Origin: an uncultured Lachnospiraceae bacterium
GTDB lineage: Bacteria; Bacillota; Clostridia; Lachnospirales; Lachnospiraceae
Length of the DNA: 64,000 nucleotides
Direction of reading: 5' to 3'
Assembly (NCBI GenBank): GCA_945868435.1
Contig: CAMBLG010000001.1
Coordinates: 310,001-374,000, forward strand
Shown here: positions 28,342-38,587 of the stretch, one piece after another
How the letters are laid out: each line of letters starts with the position of its first letter
Numbering within the stretch: the first letter of the stretch is position 1
Translations under genes and position numbers: made by a program
The notes under the pieces: generated by a model
What the model saw: the letters and a program-made list of their open reading frames with translations, nothing else
Told to the model about the DNA's origin: nothing
Databases searched by the model: none

Positions 28342-30900
28342 ATGGCAACGGGAAACCGTAGAAAGACAAGCAGTCGGAAGACTGGAAAAACGAAAAAAGA
28401 ACGCATGGCGGAAATGGAAAAGGCGGAGGCCTTTCGAGTTGAAATTATATTATGGATCATAGTTGCAATTGCGTTGCTTCTGTTTATCAGTAATCTTGGA
28501 TTGGGAGGAGCTGTTGGCAAAGCGGTCAGCAGTTTTTTGTTTGGTGTATTTGGATTGATTGCCTATATCCTTCCGATTTTGCTGCTGATAGGCAGTTTTT
28601 TTGCTGTGTCAAACAAAGGAAACATGCTTGCTTCCGTAAAGCTGATAGCTGCAATTCTCTTTGTGGTTTTCCTTTGCCTTTTTATGTCCCTGGTGGTCGG
28701 CGGTGGCGAATTGATCAAACCGCTGGAAGCTTATACATACAGTGCAGAACATAAGAACGGTGGAGGAATCATAGGCGGAGCCATCGCCTATATTATGGTG
28801 AAAGCTTTCGGAGTGATCGGTTCCTACATCATTGATGTCATTGTTTTGATCGTGTGTCTGGTGTTGATCACGGAGCGTTCTGCCCTCAAGGGAATGCAAA
28901 AAGGCGGCAAAAAGGTATACGAATCTGCCAAAGAGAATAATGAGAGGTATCGGGAATATCGCGAATATAAGAGCAAAGAGCGGAAGGAGCGCCGAATGGA
29001 CCGCAAGGTATCCGGTGTATCCTCCGATACAAAGATTGAAAAGAAGACCGTAGAGCCGGAGCTTACGGATGAGATGGGTGAACTTCACGGAATCGAGGAA
29101 GCGGATTTTCCACAAATTAAAGGTACACAGAAGGTGGCATTGTCATCTTCGGATGCAGTTATGTCTGAAGTGACACCGGTCCAGCCGGAGAGCCCGATAC
29201 CGGAATTAACCATAGCGGGGGATTTTACGAGAGACTCAGCTGTTTTAGATCCGATTGTTACCCCCAAGGAAGCAAGCGCTGCGATGCCGGATATGACAGC
29301 CGATGCGTCGGGGGCAGCCGAACCTCCTAAGAAAAAGCCGGCATTGTCGGAAGCGGACATTGAAAAAGAAATTGCAGATGTCGTACAGGAGATGGTTGCT
29401 CAGGAAAGTCCTGCCAGAGAATATGTTTTTCCTCCGGTGGAGCTTCTCAAGAAAGGCAGTTCCAAGCAATCCGGCAATACGGAAAGCCAGCTGAAGGAGA
29501 CTGCCAATAAACTGCAGCAGACCTTAAAGACCTTTGGTGTAAATGTGACGGTGACCAATATTAGCTGTGGGCCGGCGGTAACGCGATACGAGATTCAGCC
29601 GGAGATGGGGGTCAAGGTCAGTAAGATCGTCGGCCTTGCAGATGATATTAAGTTGAATCTTGCAGCTGCGGATATTCGTATTGAGGCTCCGATTCCGGGT
29701 AAGGCGGCAGTTGGTATTGAAGTGCCCAATAAAGAAAATGTGACAGTCGCGTTTCGTGATCTGATCGAATCACCGGAATTCAAAGAATCAAAGTCCAAAA
29801 TCAGTTTTGCGGTTGGCAAGGATATTTCCGGAAGAACAAAGGTGACCGATATCGCAAAGATGCCGCATCTTTTGATCGCAGGTGCGACGGGATCCGGTAA
29901 GTCTGTTTGTATTAATACCATTATCATGAGTATTCTGTACAAAGCGAATCCGGAGGATGTGAAGCTGATCATGATCGACCCGAAGGTGGTAGAGCTGAGT
30001 GTGTATAATGGAATTCCGCACCTTCTCATTCCGGTAGTCACGGATCCAAAGAAAGCTTCCGGTGCTCTGAACTGGGCGGTGGCCGAGATGACAGAGCGCT
30101 ATGAAAAGTTTGCGGAATCCAATGTCCGTGAGATCAATGGATACAATGCCAAGGTGGATTCTATTCAAGTTCCGGAGGGACAGGAGCGGCCGAAGAAAAT
30201 GCCGCAGATCGTGATTATTGTAGACGAGCTGGCAGATCTTATGATGGTGGCATCCGGGGATGTGGAAGCCGCAATCTGTCGATTGGCACAGTTGGCACGT
30301 GCTGCCGGAATTCATTTGATTATTGCGACGCAGAGACCGTCAGTCAATGTTATTACCGGACTGATCAAGGCGAATATGCCGAGCCGTATCGCTTTTGCGG
30401 TAACTTCCGGCATCGATTCCCGCACGATCCTCGATATGAATGGCGCCGAAAAGCTTCTGGGAAAAGGCGATATGCTGTTTAATCCACAGGGGGTTCCGAA
30501 GCCGATCCGTGTACAGGGAGCATTTGTATCCGACAAAGAGGTTGCGGATGTGGTCAATTACATTACGGAGCATAATGGAGCTGCATCCTACAGCGATACC
30601 ATACAGCAGAAGGTGGAGTGCAGTCAGTCTTCCAATACGACTGTTTCCATCTCAGACAGCGATGCGGATGATGACGGACGGGATTCTTATTTTACGGAAG
30701 CAGCCCAGATCATTGTGGATAAGGAAAAGGCATCCATCGGTATGCTGCAACGGTATCTGAAGGTTGGTTTCAACCGCGCAGCGAGAATTATGGACCAGTT
30801 GGAGGAAGCCGGCATTGTAGGGCCGGAAGAGGGAACCAAGCCGAGAAAAGTATTGATGACACCGGAAGAATTGCAGTCATATATTGACGAAAATCTTTAA
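28342..30900 (+). CDS. FtsK/SpoIIIE family DNA translocase
   Basis: N-terminal TM helices, HLLIAGATGSGKSVCINTIIMSILYKANPEDVKLIMIDPK, C-terminal winged-helix gamma domain (GMLQRYLKVGFNRAARIMDQLEEAGIVGP). Confidence 0.96.
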   Translation: MATGNRRKTSSRKTGKTKKERMAEMEKAEAFRVEIILWIIVAIALLLFISNLGLGGAVGKAVSSFLFGVFGLIAYILPILLLIGSFFAVSNKGNMLASVKLIAAILFVVFLCLFMSLVVGGGELIKPLEAYTYSAEHKNGGGIIGGAIAYIMVKAFGVIGSYIIDVIVLIVCLVLITERSALKGMQKGGKKVYESAKENNERYREYREYKSKERKERRMDRKVSGVSSDTKIEKKTVEPELTDEMGELHGIEEADFPQIKGTQKVALSSSDAVMSEVTPVQPESPIPELTIAGDFTRDSAVLDPIVTPKEASAAMPDMTADASGAAEPPKKKPALSEADIEKEIADVVQEMVAQESPAREYVFPPVELLKKGSSKQSGNTESQLKETANKLQQTLKTFGVNVTVTNISCGPAVTRYEIQPEMGVKVSKIVGLADDIKLNLAAADIRIEAPIPGKAAVGIEVPNKENVTVAFRDLIESPEFKESKSKISFAVGKDISGRTKVTDIAKMPHLLIAGATGSGKSVCINTIIMSILYKANPEDVKLIMIDPKVVELSVYNGIPHLLIPVVTDPKKASGALNWAVAEMTERYEKFAESNVREINGYNAKVDSIQVPEGQERPKKMPQIVIIVDELADLMMVASGDVEAAICRLAQLARAAGIHLIIATQRPSVNVITGLIKANMPSRIAFAVTSGIDSRTILDMNGAEKLLGKGDMLFNPQGVPKPIRVQGAFVSDKEVADVVNYITEHNGAASYSDTIQQKVECSQSSNTTVSISDSDADDDGRDSYFTEAAQIIVDKEKASIGMLQRYLKVGFNRAARIMDQLEEAGIVGPEEGTKPRKVLMTPEELQSYIDENL

Positions 30901-30941
30901 AAGTGATATTCATAAATAAATACATATAGAGGAGGACATTT

Positions 30942-32612
30942 ATGAAGAGTGATATTCAGATTGCCCAGGAAGCATCCATGCTTCCGATTCAAGAGGTAGC
31001 TTCAAGCCTTGGCATCCGGGAGGATGAGCTGGAATTATACGGAAAGTATAAGGCGAAGCTGTCGGATGAACTGATGGAAGATATCAAGGATCGGCCAAAC
31101 GGGAAACTGATTCTTGTGACGGCGATTAACCCGACTCCCGCAGGTGAGGGTAAGACCACAACCAGTGTCGGCTTAGGACAGGCCTTTGGCAAACTGGGAA
31201 AGAAAGCGGTCATTGCTCTTCGTGAGCCATCTTTGGGACCGTGCTTTGGAATTAAAGGCGGTGCAGCCGGCGGCGGTTATGCGCAGGTCGTGCCAATGGA
31301 AGATCTGAATCTGCATTTTACCGGAGATTTTCATGCAATCACATCCGCAAATAATCTTTTGGCGGCACTTTTAGATAACCATATTCAGCAGGGAAATGAG
31401 TTGGGAATCGATCCGAGACAGATTGTCTGGAAACGTTGTCTTGACATGAATGATCGTGTCCTCAGAAATGTTGTTGTGGGTCTGGGGAATAAGATGGACG
31501 GAATGGTTAGAGAAGATCATTTTGTAATTACGGTTGCATCGGAAATTATGGCGATTCTCTGCCTTGCAGACGATATGAACGATTTGAAGAGGCGGCTCGG
31601 AAGAATCGTTGTTGCCTATACCTTCGATGGAAAACCCGTTACTGCGGAGGATTTGAATGCAGTTGGATCGATGGCAGCACTTCTGAAGGATGCGCTAAAG
31701 CCGAATCTGATCCAGACATTGGAGCATACACCGGCGATTGTCCACGGTGGTCCGTTTGCCAATATTGCACATGGCTGTAACAGTGTCCGTGCCACCAAGA
31801 CTGCCTTAAAGCTTGCGGATTATGTGATCACAGAGGCCGGATTCGGCGCAGATCTTGGTGCTGAAAAATTCTTTGATATCAAGTGCCGCAAGGCAAAGCT
31901 GACACCGGATGCGGTGGTGCTTGTTGCAACGATCCGCGCGTTAAAGTACAACGGCGGTGTCGCAAAGAGTGATCTGGCGGAAGAAAATCTGGAGGCTTTG
32001 AAAGCCGGAATCGTGAATCTTGAAAAGCACATTGAAAATCTTCAGAAATATGGTGTGCCGGTTGTTGTGACCCTCAATTCTTTTGTTACAGACACTCCTG
32101 CAGAGACTGCATATGTAGAGCAGTTCTGCAAAGAGAGAGGATGCGAGTTCGCTTTATCAGAAGTATGGGAGAAGGGCGGCGAGGGCGGTGTCGCTCTGGC
32201 TGAAAAAGTCCTTGATACTTTGGAGAATAAAAAGAGCAGTTTTAAGCTTCTCTACGAAGATGAGCTTTCTCTGAAAGAGAAGATTGAGACTGTCGCAAAA
32301 GAGATTTACGGTGCAGACGGTGTTACGTATTCTGCAGCGGCAGAAAAAGAATTGAAGCGTATTACGGATCTTGGGATGGGACATTTTCCGGTATGTATGG
32401 CCAAGACACAGTATTCCCTTTCCGATGATGCGAAAAAATTGGGGCGCCCCAGCGGATTTACGATCAATGTTCGTGAAGTGTATGTGTCTGCAGGTGCAGG
32501 CTTTGTTGTGGCTGTCAATGGCTCCATTATGACAATGCCCGGTCTTCCAAAGCAACCGGCTGCATACAATATTGACGTAAACGACGAGGGAGTTATTACA
32601 GGATTATTTTAG
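30942..32612 (+). CDS. fhs: Formate--tetrahydrofolate ligase
   Basis: [24 protein letters not shown]-type motif, [40 protein letters not shown]. Confidence 0.97.
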   Translation: MKSDIQIAQEASMLPIQEVASSLGIREDELELYGKYKAKLSDELMEDIKDRPNGKLILVTAINPTPAGEGKTTTSVGLGQAFGKLGKKAVIALREPSLGPCFGIKGGAAGGGYAQVVPMEDLNLHFTGDFHAITSANNLLAALLDNHIQQGNELGIDPRQIVWKRCLDMNDRVLRNVVVGLGNKMDGMVREDHFVITVASEIMAILCLADDMNDLKRRLGRIVVAYTFDGKPVTAEDLNAVGSMAALLKDALKPNLIQTLEHTPAIVHGGPFANIAHGCNSVRATKTALKLADYVITEAGFGADLGAEKFFDIKCRKAKLTPDAVVLVATIRALKYNGGVAKSDLAEENLEALKAGIVNLEKHIENLQKYGVPVVVTLNSFVTDTPAETAYVEQFCKERGCEFALSEVWEKGGEGGVALAEKVLDTLENKKSSFKLLYEDELSLKEKIETVAKEIYGADGVTYSAAAEKELKRITDLGMGHFPVCMAKTQYSLSDDAKKLGRPSGFTINVREVYVSAGAGFVVAVNGSIMTMPGLPKQPAAYNIDVNDEGVITGLF

Positions 32613-32672
32613 GATTACCGGACTATCAAAAACCCGGATGATCCGTCAGTATAGAGCAAATGGAGAAAACAG

Positions 32673-33524
32673 ATGGCAAACATAATTGATGGAAAGCAGA
32701 TATCGGCAGATATCAAAGAAGAATTAAAACAGGAGGTGGCGAGACTGAAGGAGGTGGGACATTCCTGCTGTCTGGCTGTAATCCAGGTGGGAAGCGATCC
32801 TGCATCTTCCGTCTATGTAGGCAACAAGAAAAAGGCATGTGCCTATATCGGAATCGAGTCGTTGGCCTACGAGCTCCCGGAAGAGACAACCGAGGAGGAA
32901 CTCCTGGCAATTATTGAACAGCTGAACCAGGATGACCATGTGCATGGAATTCTCTGTCAGCTTCCGCTTCCGAAACACATAAACGAGGATCGCGTGATTG
33001 CTGCTATTTCACCGGAGAAGGATGTGGATGGATTTCATCCGCAGAATGTGGGAGCGCTGGTCATTGGACAAAAAGGATTTGTCTCCTGTACACCGGCAGG
33101 TATCATCCAGCTTTTGAAGCGCAGTAATATTGATATTGCAGGAAAGCATTGTGTTGTCATCGGGCGCAGCAATATCGTGGGCAAACCAATGGCTCTGCTT
33201 ATGCTTCGGGAGAATGCAACTGTTACGGTGTGCCATTCTAAGACCTCCAATCTAAAAGAACTCTGCAGTCAGGCGGACATTCTGATCGTGGCGATCGGTA
33301 AGCCGCGTTTCATCGGAGCAGAATATGTGAAGGATGGGGCAGTTGTCATTGATGTGGGCATCCACAGAGATGAGAATAACAAGCTCTGCGGAGATGTTCG
33401 TTATGAAGAGGTTGAGCCAAAGGCATCTTATATTACACCGGTACCGGGGGGAGTTGGTCCTATGACGATTGCAATGCTCATGAACAACTGTGTAGAAGCC
33501 ATGAAAAGCAGTGACTTGTGTTAA
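32673..33524 (+). CDS. folD: Bifunctional methylenetetrahydrofolate dehydrogenase/cyclohydrolase
   Basis: VGSDPASSVYVGNKKKAC, QLPLPKHINEDRVIAAISPEKDVDGFHP, GRSNIVGKPMALLML, PVPGGVGPMTIAMLM. Confidence 0.97.
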   Translation: MANIIDGKQISADIKEELKQEVARLKEVGHSCCLAVIQVGSDPASSVYVGNKKKACAYIGIESLAYELPEETTEEELLAIIEQLNQDDHVHGILCQLPLPKHINEDRVIAAISPEKDVDGFHPQNVGALVIGQKGFVSCTPAGIIQLLKRSNIDIAGKHCVVIGRSNIVGKPMALLMLRENATVTVCHSKTSNLKELCSQADILIVAIGKPRFIGAEYVKDGAVVIDVGIHRDENNKLCGDVRYEEVEPKASYITPVPGGVGPMTIAMLMNNCVEAMKSSDLC

Positions 33525-33556
33525 GTCCGGAATTAATATTGACAGGGGAAAGAGAA

Positions 33557-34744
33557 ATGAAGTGTGTTCATTGTGGTGAAGAGCTAAAGGAGGGAAGTCT
33601 CTTTTGCTCTAAGTGTGGAAAAGAAGTGCAGATCGTGCCGGACTATAACGAGTATGAAGATGATTATCTGAAGAAAGTGCTGGCGGAGGAGAATAGACCA
33701 AAGACCGCCCATGTAGGGCCGATGCCTGGTGCCGGTGCAGAAAATCAGGCAGAGAAGAATAAGAAACAGATGATCCTGATCGGAGGTATCATTGCTGCCT
33801 GTGTGGTAATCATTATCCTTGGTTGTGTCGTTATGTTCGGCATTAAGAATAAGCAGGCGAATTCCTTTGACTATCAGGTGGAAATGGCGGAGAAAGCGTA
33901 CGAAGAAGGAGATATCGGCACTGCCATCGAATATTATGAGAATGCGTTGTCCCTTGACAAGGACAATACAGAGATTCGTCTTATTTTGGCCGAAATCTAT
34001 ATGAATCGGAAGGATTATGACTCTGCAATGATTCTTTGTCAGGAAATCATGAAGCAGGATAGCAGCAATGCAAAGGCCTGTGAAATTTTGATAACAATAT
34101 ATGAGAATCAGAAAAATTATGATGCGATTCTGGCGTTGTATGAGGTGGTGGATACCAGCCTTCAGGATCAGTTTGCAGCGTATGTGGTGACAGCCCCTGT
34201 ATTCAGCGTAGAAGGCGGAACATATGATGAATATGTGACATTGGAACTGACCACCAGCGGAGAATACGATATCTATTATTCTTTGGATGGCTCCGATCCG
34301 ACATTGCGCGGAGAGCGATACACGATGCCCATCGAATTGAATGAAAACTTGAAGACCTATACGATCAACGCAGTTTGCATGAATGATAAGGGAATCTATT
34401 CGGAAGTGGTAAGTCAGGAATATGTGATTGATATACCTGCGCCGGATATGCCGATTGTCACACCGGACGGAGGAGATTTTGGTGTGGAGACAACTATCAC
34501 AGTCACCGTTCCGGATGGATGCAGTGCATATTATACGTGGGATGGATCAGATCCGAATATATATAGTACACCATATACGGGACCGATTACCGTATTGGAA
34601 GGAAATAATGTGCTGTCCGTAATCATCATTGATAATAACACACAGCTTTGCTCTGATATCTATCGCGGAAACTTTGTATTTTATGTGGAAGATGGAGAAG
34701 GCGAAGATCTGTCTGATGTGCAGCCGGAGGAAGAGGCTGAATAA
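33557..34744 (+). CDS. Zinc-ribbon / single-TM / TPR protein with chitobiase-type C-terminal repeats
   Basis: MKCVHCGEELKEGSLFCSKCGKEV, TM MILIGGIIAACVVIIILGCVVMFGI, TPR-like region, two 'PxxGGxYxxxxxVxLxxxxxxxIYYSxDGSDP' style repeats. Confidence 0.8.
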   Translation: MKCVHCGEELKEGSLFCSKCGKEVQIVPDYNEYEDDYLKKVLAEENRPKTAHVGPMPGAGAENQAEKNKKQMILIGGIIAACVVIIILGCVVMFGIKNKQANSFDYQVEMAEKAYEEGDIGTAIEYYENALSLDKDNTEIRLILAEIYMNRKDYDSAMILCQEIMKQDSSNAKACEILITIYENQKNYDAILALYEVVDTSLQDQFAAYVVTAPVFSVEGGTYDEYVTLELTTSGEYDIYYSLDGSDPTLRGERYTMPIELNENLKTYTINAVCMNDKGIYSEVVSQEYVIDIPAPDMPIVTPDGGDFGVETTITVTVPDGCSAYYTWDGSDPNIYSTPYTGPITVLEGNNVLSVIIIDNNTQLCSDIYRGNFVFYVEDGEGEDLSDVQPEEEAE

Positions 34745-34774
34745 GTTGGTATCAGATATAAGCGTACGACAGGA

Positions 34775-34805
34775 AAAGAGGTTCGGAATGCCACCGAACC
34801 TCTTT
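34775..34805. terminator. Bidirectional terminator between convergent genes
   Basis: AAAGAGGTTCGG-AATGCCA-CCGAACCTCTTT. Confidence 0.8.
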
Positions 34806-34838
34806 GCTTATATAATCCGTTATAGAATTGTTGAAAGC

Positions 34839-35411
34839 TTACTCGATAAATTCGATGCGACCGGCCTCCATATGACCGATTCTTGCCAGAGAGTATACAT
34901 CCAGGCCCTGAGAAATCAGCTTTTCATGCCCGGGCTGGAAGGACTTCTCAATCAGAATTCCAATGCCGGCAATGGTGGCATGTGCCTTGCGAAGAAGCCG
35001 CATGGCACCTGTAGCCGCTTCCCCGTTGGCAAGGAAATCATCGATAATCAATACGTGATCATTCTCTGAAATAAACTTTGAGGATAAGGTCAGCTCATAG
35101 CTTGTTCCCTTTGTGAAAGATGTAACCTCTGTCTGATAGAGATTGTCATTTAGTACTTTGGATGGCTGCTTTTTTAAAATAATAAGCGGAAGCCCCATAC
35201 ACTGTGCTGTCATGAGGGCGGGCGCAATACCGGAGCTCTCAATGGTAGCAATCTTCGTAATTCCCTGATCTTTGAAATGCGCGGCAAATTCCTGACCAAT
35301 GTGAAGCATCAGCTCCGGATCTACCTGATGATTAATAAAACTATCGACTTTTAAAATATCTTCATTCATTGCAACGCCATCCTTAAGGATGCGGTCCTGT
35401 AGTTCTTTCAA
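34839..35411 (-). CDS. xpt: Xanthine phosphoribosyltransferase
   Basis: [55 protein letters not shown] motif. Confidence 0.95.
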   Translation of the reverse strand: MKELQDRILKDGVAMNEDILKVDSFINHQVDPELMLHIGQEFAAHFKDQGITKIATIESSGIAPALMTAQCMGLPLIILKKQPSKVLNDNLYQTEVTSFTKGTSYELTLSSKFISENDHVLIIDDFLANGEAATGAMRLLRKAHATIAGIGILIEKSFQPGHEKLISQGLDVYSLARIGHMEAGRIEFIE

Positions 35412-35548
35412 AGTGTTATCCTCCTTGTTGATTCACTGTCTCTATTATAGCATGGACTCATGCAAAATTGTAGCGTTATATCAACTTTTTCTAAAAATAG
35501 AAGCGATACAGTTGTATCTGCATGGAAGAATATAGTAAAATATAGGAT

Positions 35549-36028
35549 ATGAAAATAACAATTGTATGCGTTGGCAAAATAAAAGAAAAATTCTATACAC
35601 AGGCAATCGATGAATACAGGAAGAGACTGAGCCGATACTGCCAACTGGAAATGATTGAGGTTGCAGATGAAAAAACCAAGGAACAGGCTTCCGAGAATGA
35701 GATAAAGCTGGTGAAAAACCGCGAGGGCGAACGCATTTTAAAATGTATTCGGGAAGACGGATTCGTCATAGCATTGGCAATCGAGGGGAAAATGTTGGAT
35801 TCGATTGAGCTGTCCGAACAGATTCAGAGATTGGGAATAAAAGGAACCAGTCATATCTATTTCGTGATCGGAGGTTCCCTTGGATTGGCACAGGCCGTTT
35901 TGGAGCGTGCCGATCAAAAACTCAGCTTTTCAAAAATGACATTTCCCCATCAATTGATGCGGGTGATTCTACTGGAACAAATTTATCGTTCCTATCGAAT
36001 TATGAACCATGAACCTTATCACAAGTAA
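35549..36028 (+). CDS. rlmH: 23S rRNA (pseudouridine1915-N3)-methyltransferase
   Basis: MKITIVCVGKIKEKFYTQAIDEYRKRLSRYC, FVIGGSLGLAQAVL, FPHQLMRVILLEQIYRSYRIMNHEPYHK. Confidence 0.97.
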   Translation: MKITIVCVGKIKEKFYTQAIDEYRKRLSRYCQLEMIEVADEKTKEQASENEIKLVKNREGERILKCIREDGFVIALAIEGKMLDSIELSEQIQRLGIKGTSHIYFVIGGSLGLAQAVLERADQKLSFSKMTFPHQLMRVILLEQIYRSYRIMNHEPYHK

Positions 36029-36067
36029 GCGGTGCATAGGACTGGCATTTTTTTCATAAGATGAATT

Positions 36068-36364
36068 ATGAGAAGCCATAATGCAAATCCAAATAATAAA
36101 AAAACCGAAGCGGATGAGATACTGGATCTCTTTGGATTGCCAAAGGATCTGTTCCTTGGAATGCCGCTGTTATCCATGGCCGGAAACCGCTCTTTGTGTG
36201 TTTCCAATCACCGTGGCATCCGTCAGTACAGCAGTGAGATGATCGTAATTGCTGCCAAGCCCTTTTCCATACAGATTACCGGGAGAAATCTCTGTATTCC
36301 CGATTTTTCAAAGGATCAGGTTGAAATCACCGGATATATGGAAGGGATTTCTTTTATTCCATGA
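36068..36364 (+). CDS. yqfC: Sporulation protein YqfC
   Basis: YabP/YqfC-like ~98 aa protein immediately before yqfD-phoH. Confidence 0.85.
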   Translation: MRSHNANPNNKKTEADEILDLFGLPKDLFLGMPLLSMAGNRSLCVSNHRGIRQYSSEMIVIAAKPFSIQITGRNLCIPDFSKDQVEITGYMEGISFIP

Positions 36365-37608
36365 TTCGAAGACTTTATCGGTTTGCGACAGGTGTTCTCA
36401 CAGTCCGGATAACAGGCAGGGGTGTGACGCGATTCATGAATCTGTGTATCAAGTCCGGCATTCACATATGGAATGTTGTGTGTGCAGATAACGCACAGTT
36501 CACGTTTTGCATGTACTTGAAGGACCTGTATGAGTTGAAGCCTTTTCTGAGGAAAACCCATGTAAAGCTTCGAATACTGAAACGGGCCGGCATTCCGTTT
36601 CTTCTTGGTCAGTATCGGGCACGTAAGGTTTTTGCGCTTGTGATTTTTCTCGTAATAGGAGCAGTCTGCTGGCTTTCCACAAGAGTCTGGAGGATTGAGG
36701 TGGTCGGAAACTCCTTTATTGGAGAAGACGTTGTCCTCAAATATCTGAAAGAACAGAATATCACCTATGGTTCAGCTAAGGATTGCATTGACAATGATGA
36801 GCTGGAATTATCGTTGCGACAGGATTTTGATGAAATTATCTGGGCAAGCGTATATACAGAGGGAACAAAGCTTGTGGTTCACATACAGGAAAAGATCGCA
36901 TCAGACCGGCCGCAAGAGACAGGGGACGTCTGCATGGATCTGGTAGCATCAAGGGATGCGCAGATCGTATCAATTATTACCCGGCACGGAGCGGCTCAGG
37001 TGGTCAGTGGGGATGAGGTTCACGCGGGAGATATCCTGGTAAGCGGAAGACAGGAAATTTTAGATGACAACGGCGAGGTAAAGGAGTATTATTATCAGAG
37101 TGCTGACGCGGATGTCATGGGGCATGTGGTCTATGATTATGAGGATTGGATTCCGGAAAAACTGAGTCTGGAACAGAAAACCGGACAGGTGCAGAATCAG
37201 TATTATATGATATTCGGGAATTATCAATGGATGCTTCCCAAGCTTTACGCAGATTATGATCAGTATGAAACTCTGGACAGTAAGAAGCAGTTATGCCTGA
37301 TGCAAAGCTTTTATCTGCCGGTATTTTATGGACATATTACCTATATGGAGCAGAAAACAGTGGAGGTTACACTAACAAAGGATGAGGTCAAGGCTCTTGC
37401 ACTGGAGCATCTGGAACAATATCTTGAGGATTTGGAAGAAAATGGGGTGTCTATTTTTGATAAAAATGTTATGATAGAGAAGGTGGGAGCAAACTACCAC
37501 ATATATGGAGAGATTTCTGCCAGTGAAAGTATTGCAAAGCCTGCATTGACGGAAATTTTGCCGCAGCCGTCGGCTGCACAGGAGGAAGAATCGGATGAGT
37601 CTGAATGA
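36361..37608 (+). CDS. yqfD: Sporulation protein YqfD
   Basis: Single TM (VFALVIFLVIGAVCWLSTRVWRIEVVGN) and position between yqfC and phoH. Confidence 0.88.
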   Translation: MIRRLYRFATGVLTVRITGRGVTRFMNLCIKSGIHIWNVVCADNAQFTFCMYLKDLYELKPFLRKTHVKLRILKRAGIPFLLGQYRARKVFALVIFLVIGAVCWLSTRVWRIEVVGNSFIGEDVVLKYLKEQNITYGSAKDCIDNDELELSLRQDFDEIIWASVYTEGTKLVVHIQEKIASDRPQETGDVCMDLVASRDAQIVSIITRHGAAQVVSGDEVHAGDILVSGRQEILDDNGEVKEYYYQSADADVMGHVVYDYEDWIPEKLSLEQKTGQVQNQYYMIFGNYQWMLPKLYADYDQYETLDSKKQLCLMQSFYLPVFYGHITYMEQKTVEVTLTKDEVKALALEHLEQYLEDLEENGVSIFDKNVMIEKVGANYHIYGEISASESIAKPALTEILPQPSAAQEEESDESE

Positions 37609-38587
37609 AATTACACTCCGTATCCCTACGGAGCATATGGCTAACGTATTTGGCCAGTTTGATGCGAATATAAAGAAAATCGAAAAACATCTTGGCGTTA
37701 CGGTCGTGGTGAGAGAGGATACGCTCAAGATTATCGGCAATGAATCCAACGCCAAAGGAGCCGGGGAAGTATTTGAACAGCTTTGCGAGCTGTCCCGGCG
37801 TGGAAATGAGATTACGGAACAGAATGTGAATTATGCATTGGCGTTATTGAAGGAACATAAGGGAGATGCTCTGGTAGAAATCGATCGGGATATTATCTGT
37901 CATACCATTCAGGGAAAGCCGGTCAAACCCAAGACAATCGGGCAGAAACAATATGTAGACAATATCAGGGATAAAATGGTTGTGTTCGGAATGGGACCGG
38001 CCGGAACAGGAAAGACATATCTTGCCATGGCAATGGCGATTACCGCGTTCAAAAATGAGGAAGTGAGCAGAATCATTCTGACACGTCCGGCAATTGAAGC
38101 CGGAGAGAAGCTTGGATTTCTTCCGGGAGACCTGCAGAGCAAGGTGGATCCTTATCTGCGTCCGCTTTATGACGCTCTGTATCAGATTATGGGGGCGGAC
38201 AGCTTTCAGAAAAACATGGAAAAAGGGCTGATCGAGGTGGCTCCCCTTGCATATATGAGGGGGCGAACGCTGGATAATGCCTTTATTATCTTGGATGAGG
38301 CGCAGAATACCACACCTGCACAGATGAAAATGTTTTTGACCCGTATCGGCTTTGGTTCGAAAGCGGTCATTACCGGCGATGCCACACAGAAGGATCTTGC
38401 ACCGGGGACAAAGTCCGGTTTGGATGTGGCGCTTCGGGTTTTACGCGGCATAGATGAGATCGGAATCTGTGAACTGACCAGCAAGGATGTCGTGCGTCAT
38501 CCGCTGGTGCAGAGAATTGTACAAGCCTACGATGATTATGAGAAAAAGACTGCTTCCAAAAACAAAAGCAGACAGGAGAGAAAATGA
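37595..38587 (+). CDS. phoH: PhoH family protein
   Basis: GMGPAGTGKTYLAMAMAI, ILTRPAIEAGEKLGFLPGDLQSKVDPYLRPLYDAL, FIILDEAQNTTPAQMKMFLTRIGFGSK. Confidence 0.96.
   Translation: MSLNEITLRIPTEHMANVFGQFDANIKKIEKHLGVTVVVREDTLKIIGNESNAKGAGEVFEQLCELSRRGNEITEQNVNYALALLKEHKGDALVEIDRDIICHTIQGKPVKPKTIGQKQYVDNIRDKMVVFGMGPAGTGKTYLAMAMAITAFKNEEVSRIILTRPAIEAGEKLGFLPGDLQSKVDPYLRPLYDALYQIMGADSFQKNMEKGLIEVAPLAYMRGRTLDNAFIILDEAQNTTPAQMKMFLTRIGFGSKAVITGDATQKDLAPGTKSGLDVALRVLRGIDEIGICELTSKDVVRHPLVQRIVQAYDDYEKKTASKNKSRQERK

Noticed and set aside
30901-30941. THF riboswitch upstream of fhs
   Set aside because: The gap is only ~41 nt, too short for the aptamer.
35412-35548. Purine riboswitch upstream of xpt
   Set aside because: I looked for the conserved three-way-junction core and did not see it; the gap looks like a simple divergent promoter region.
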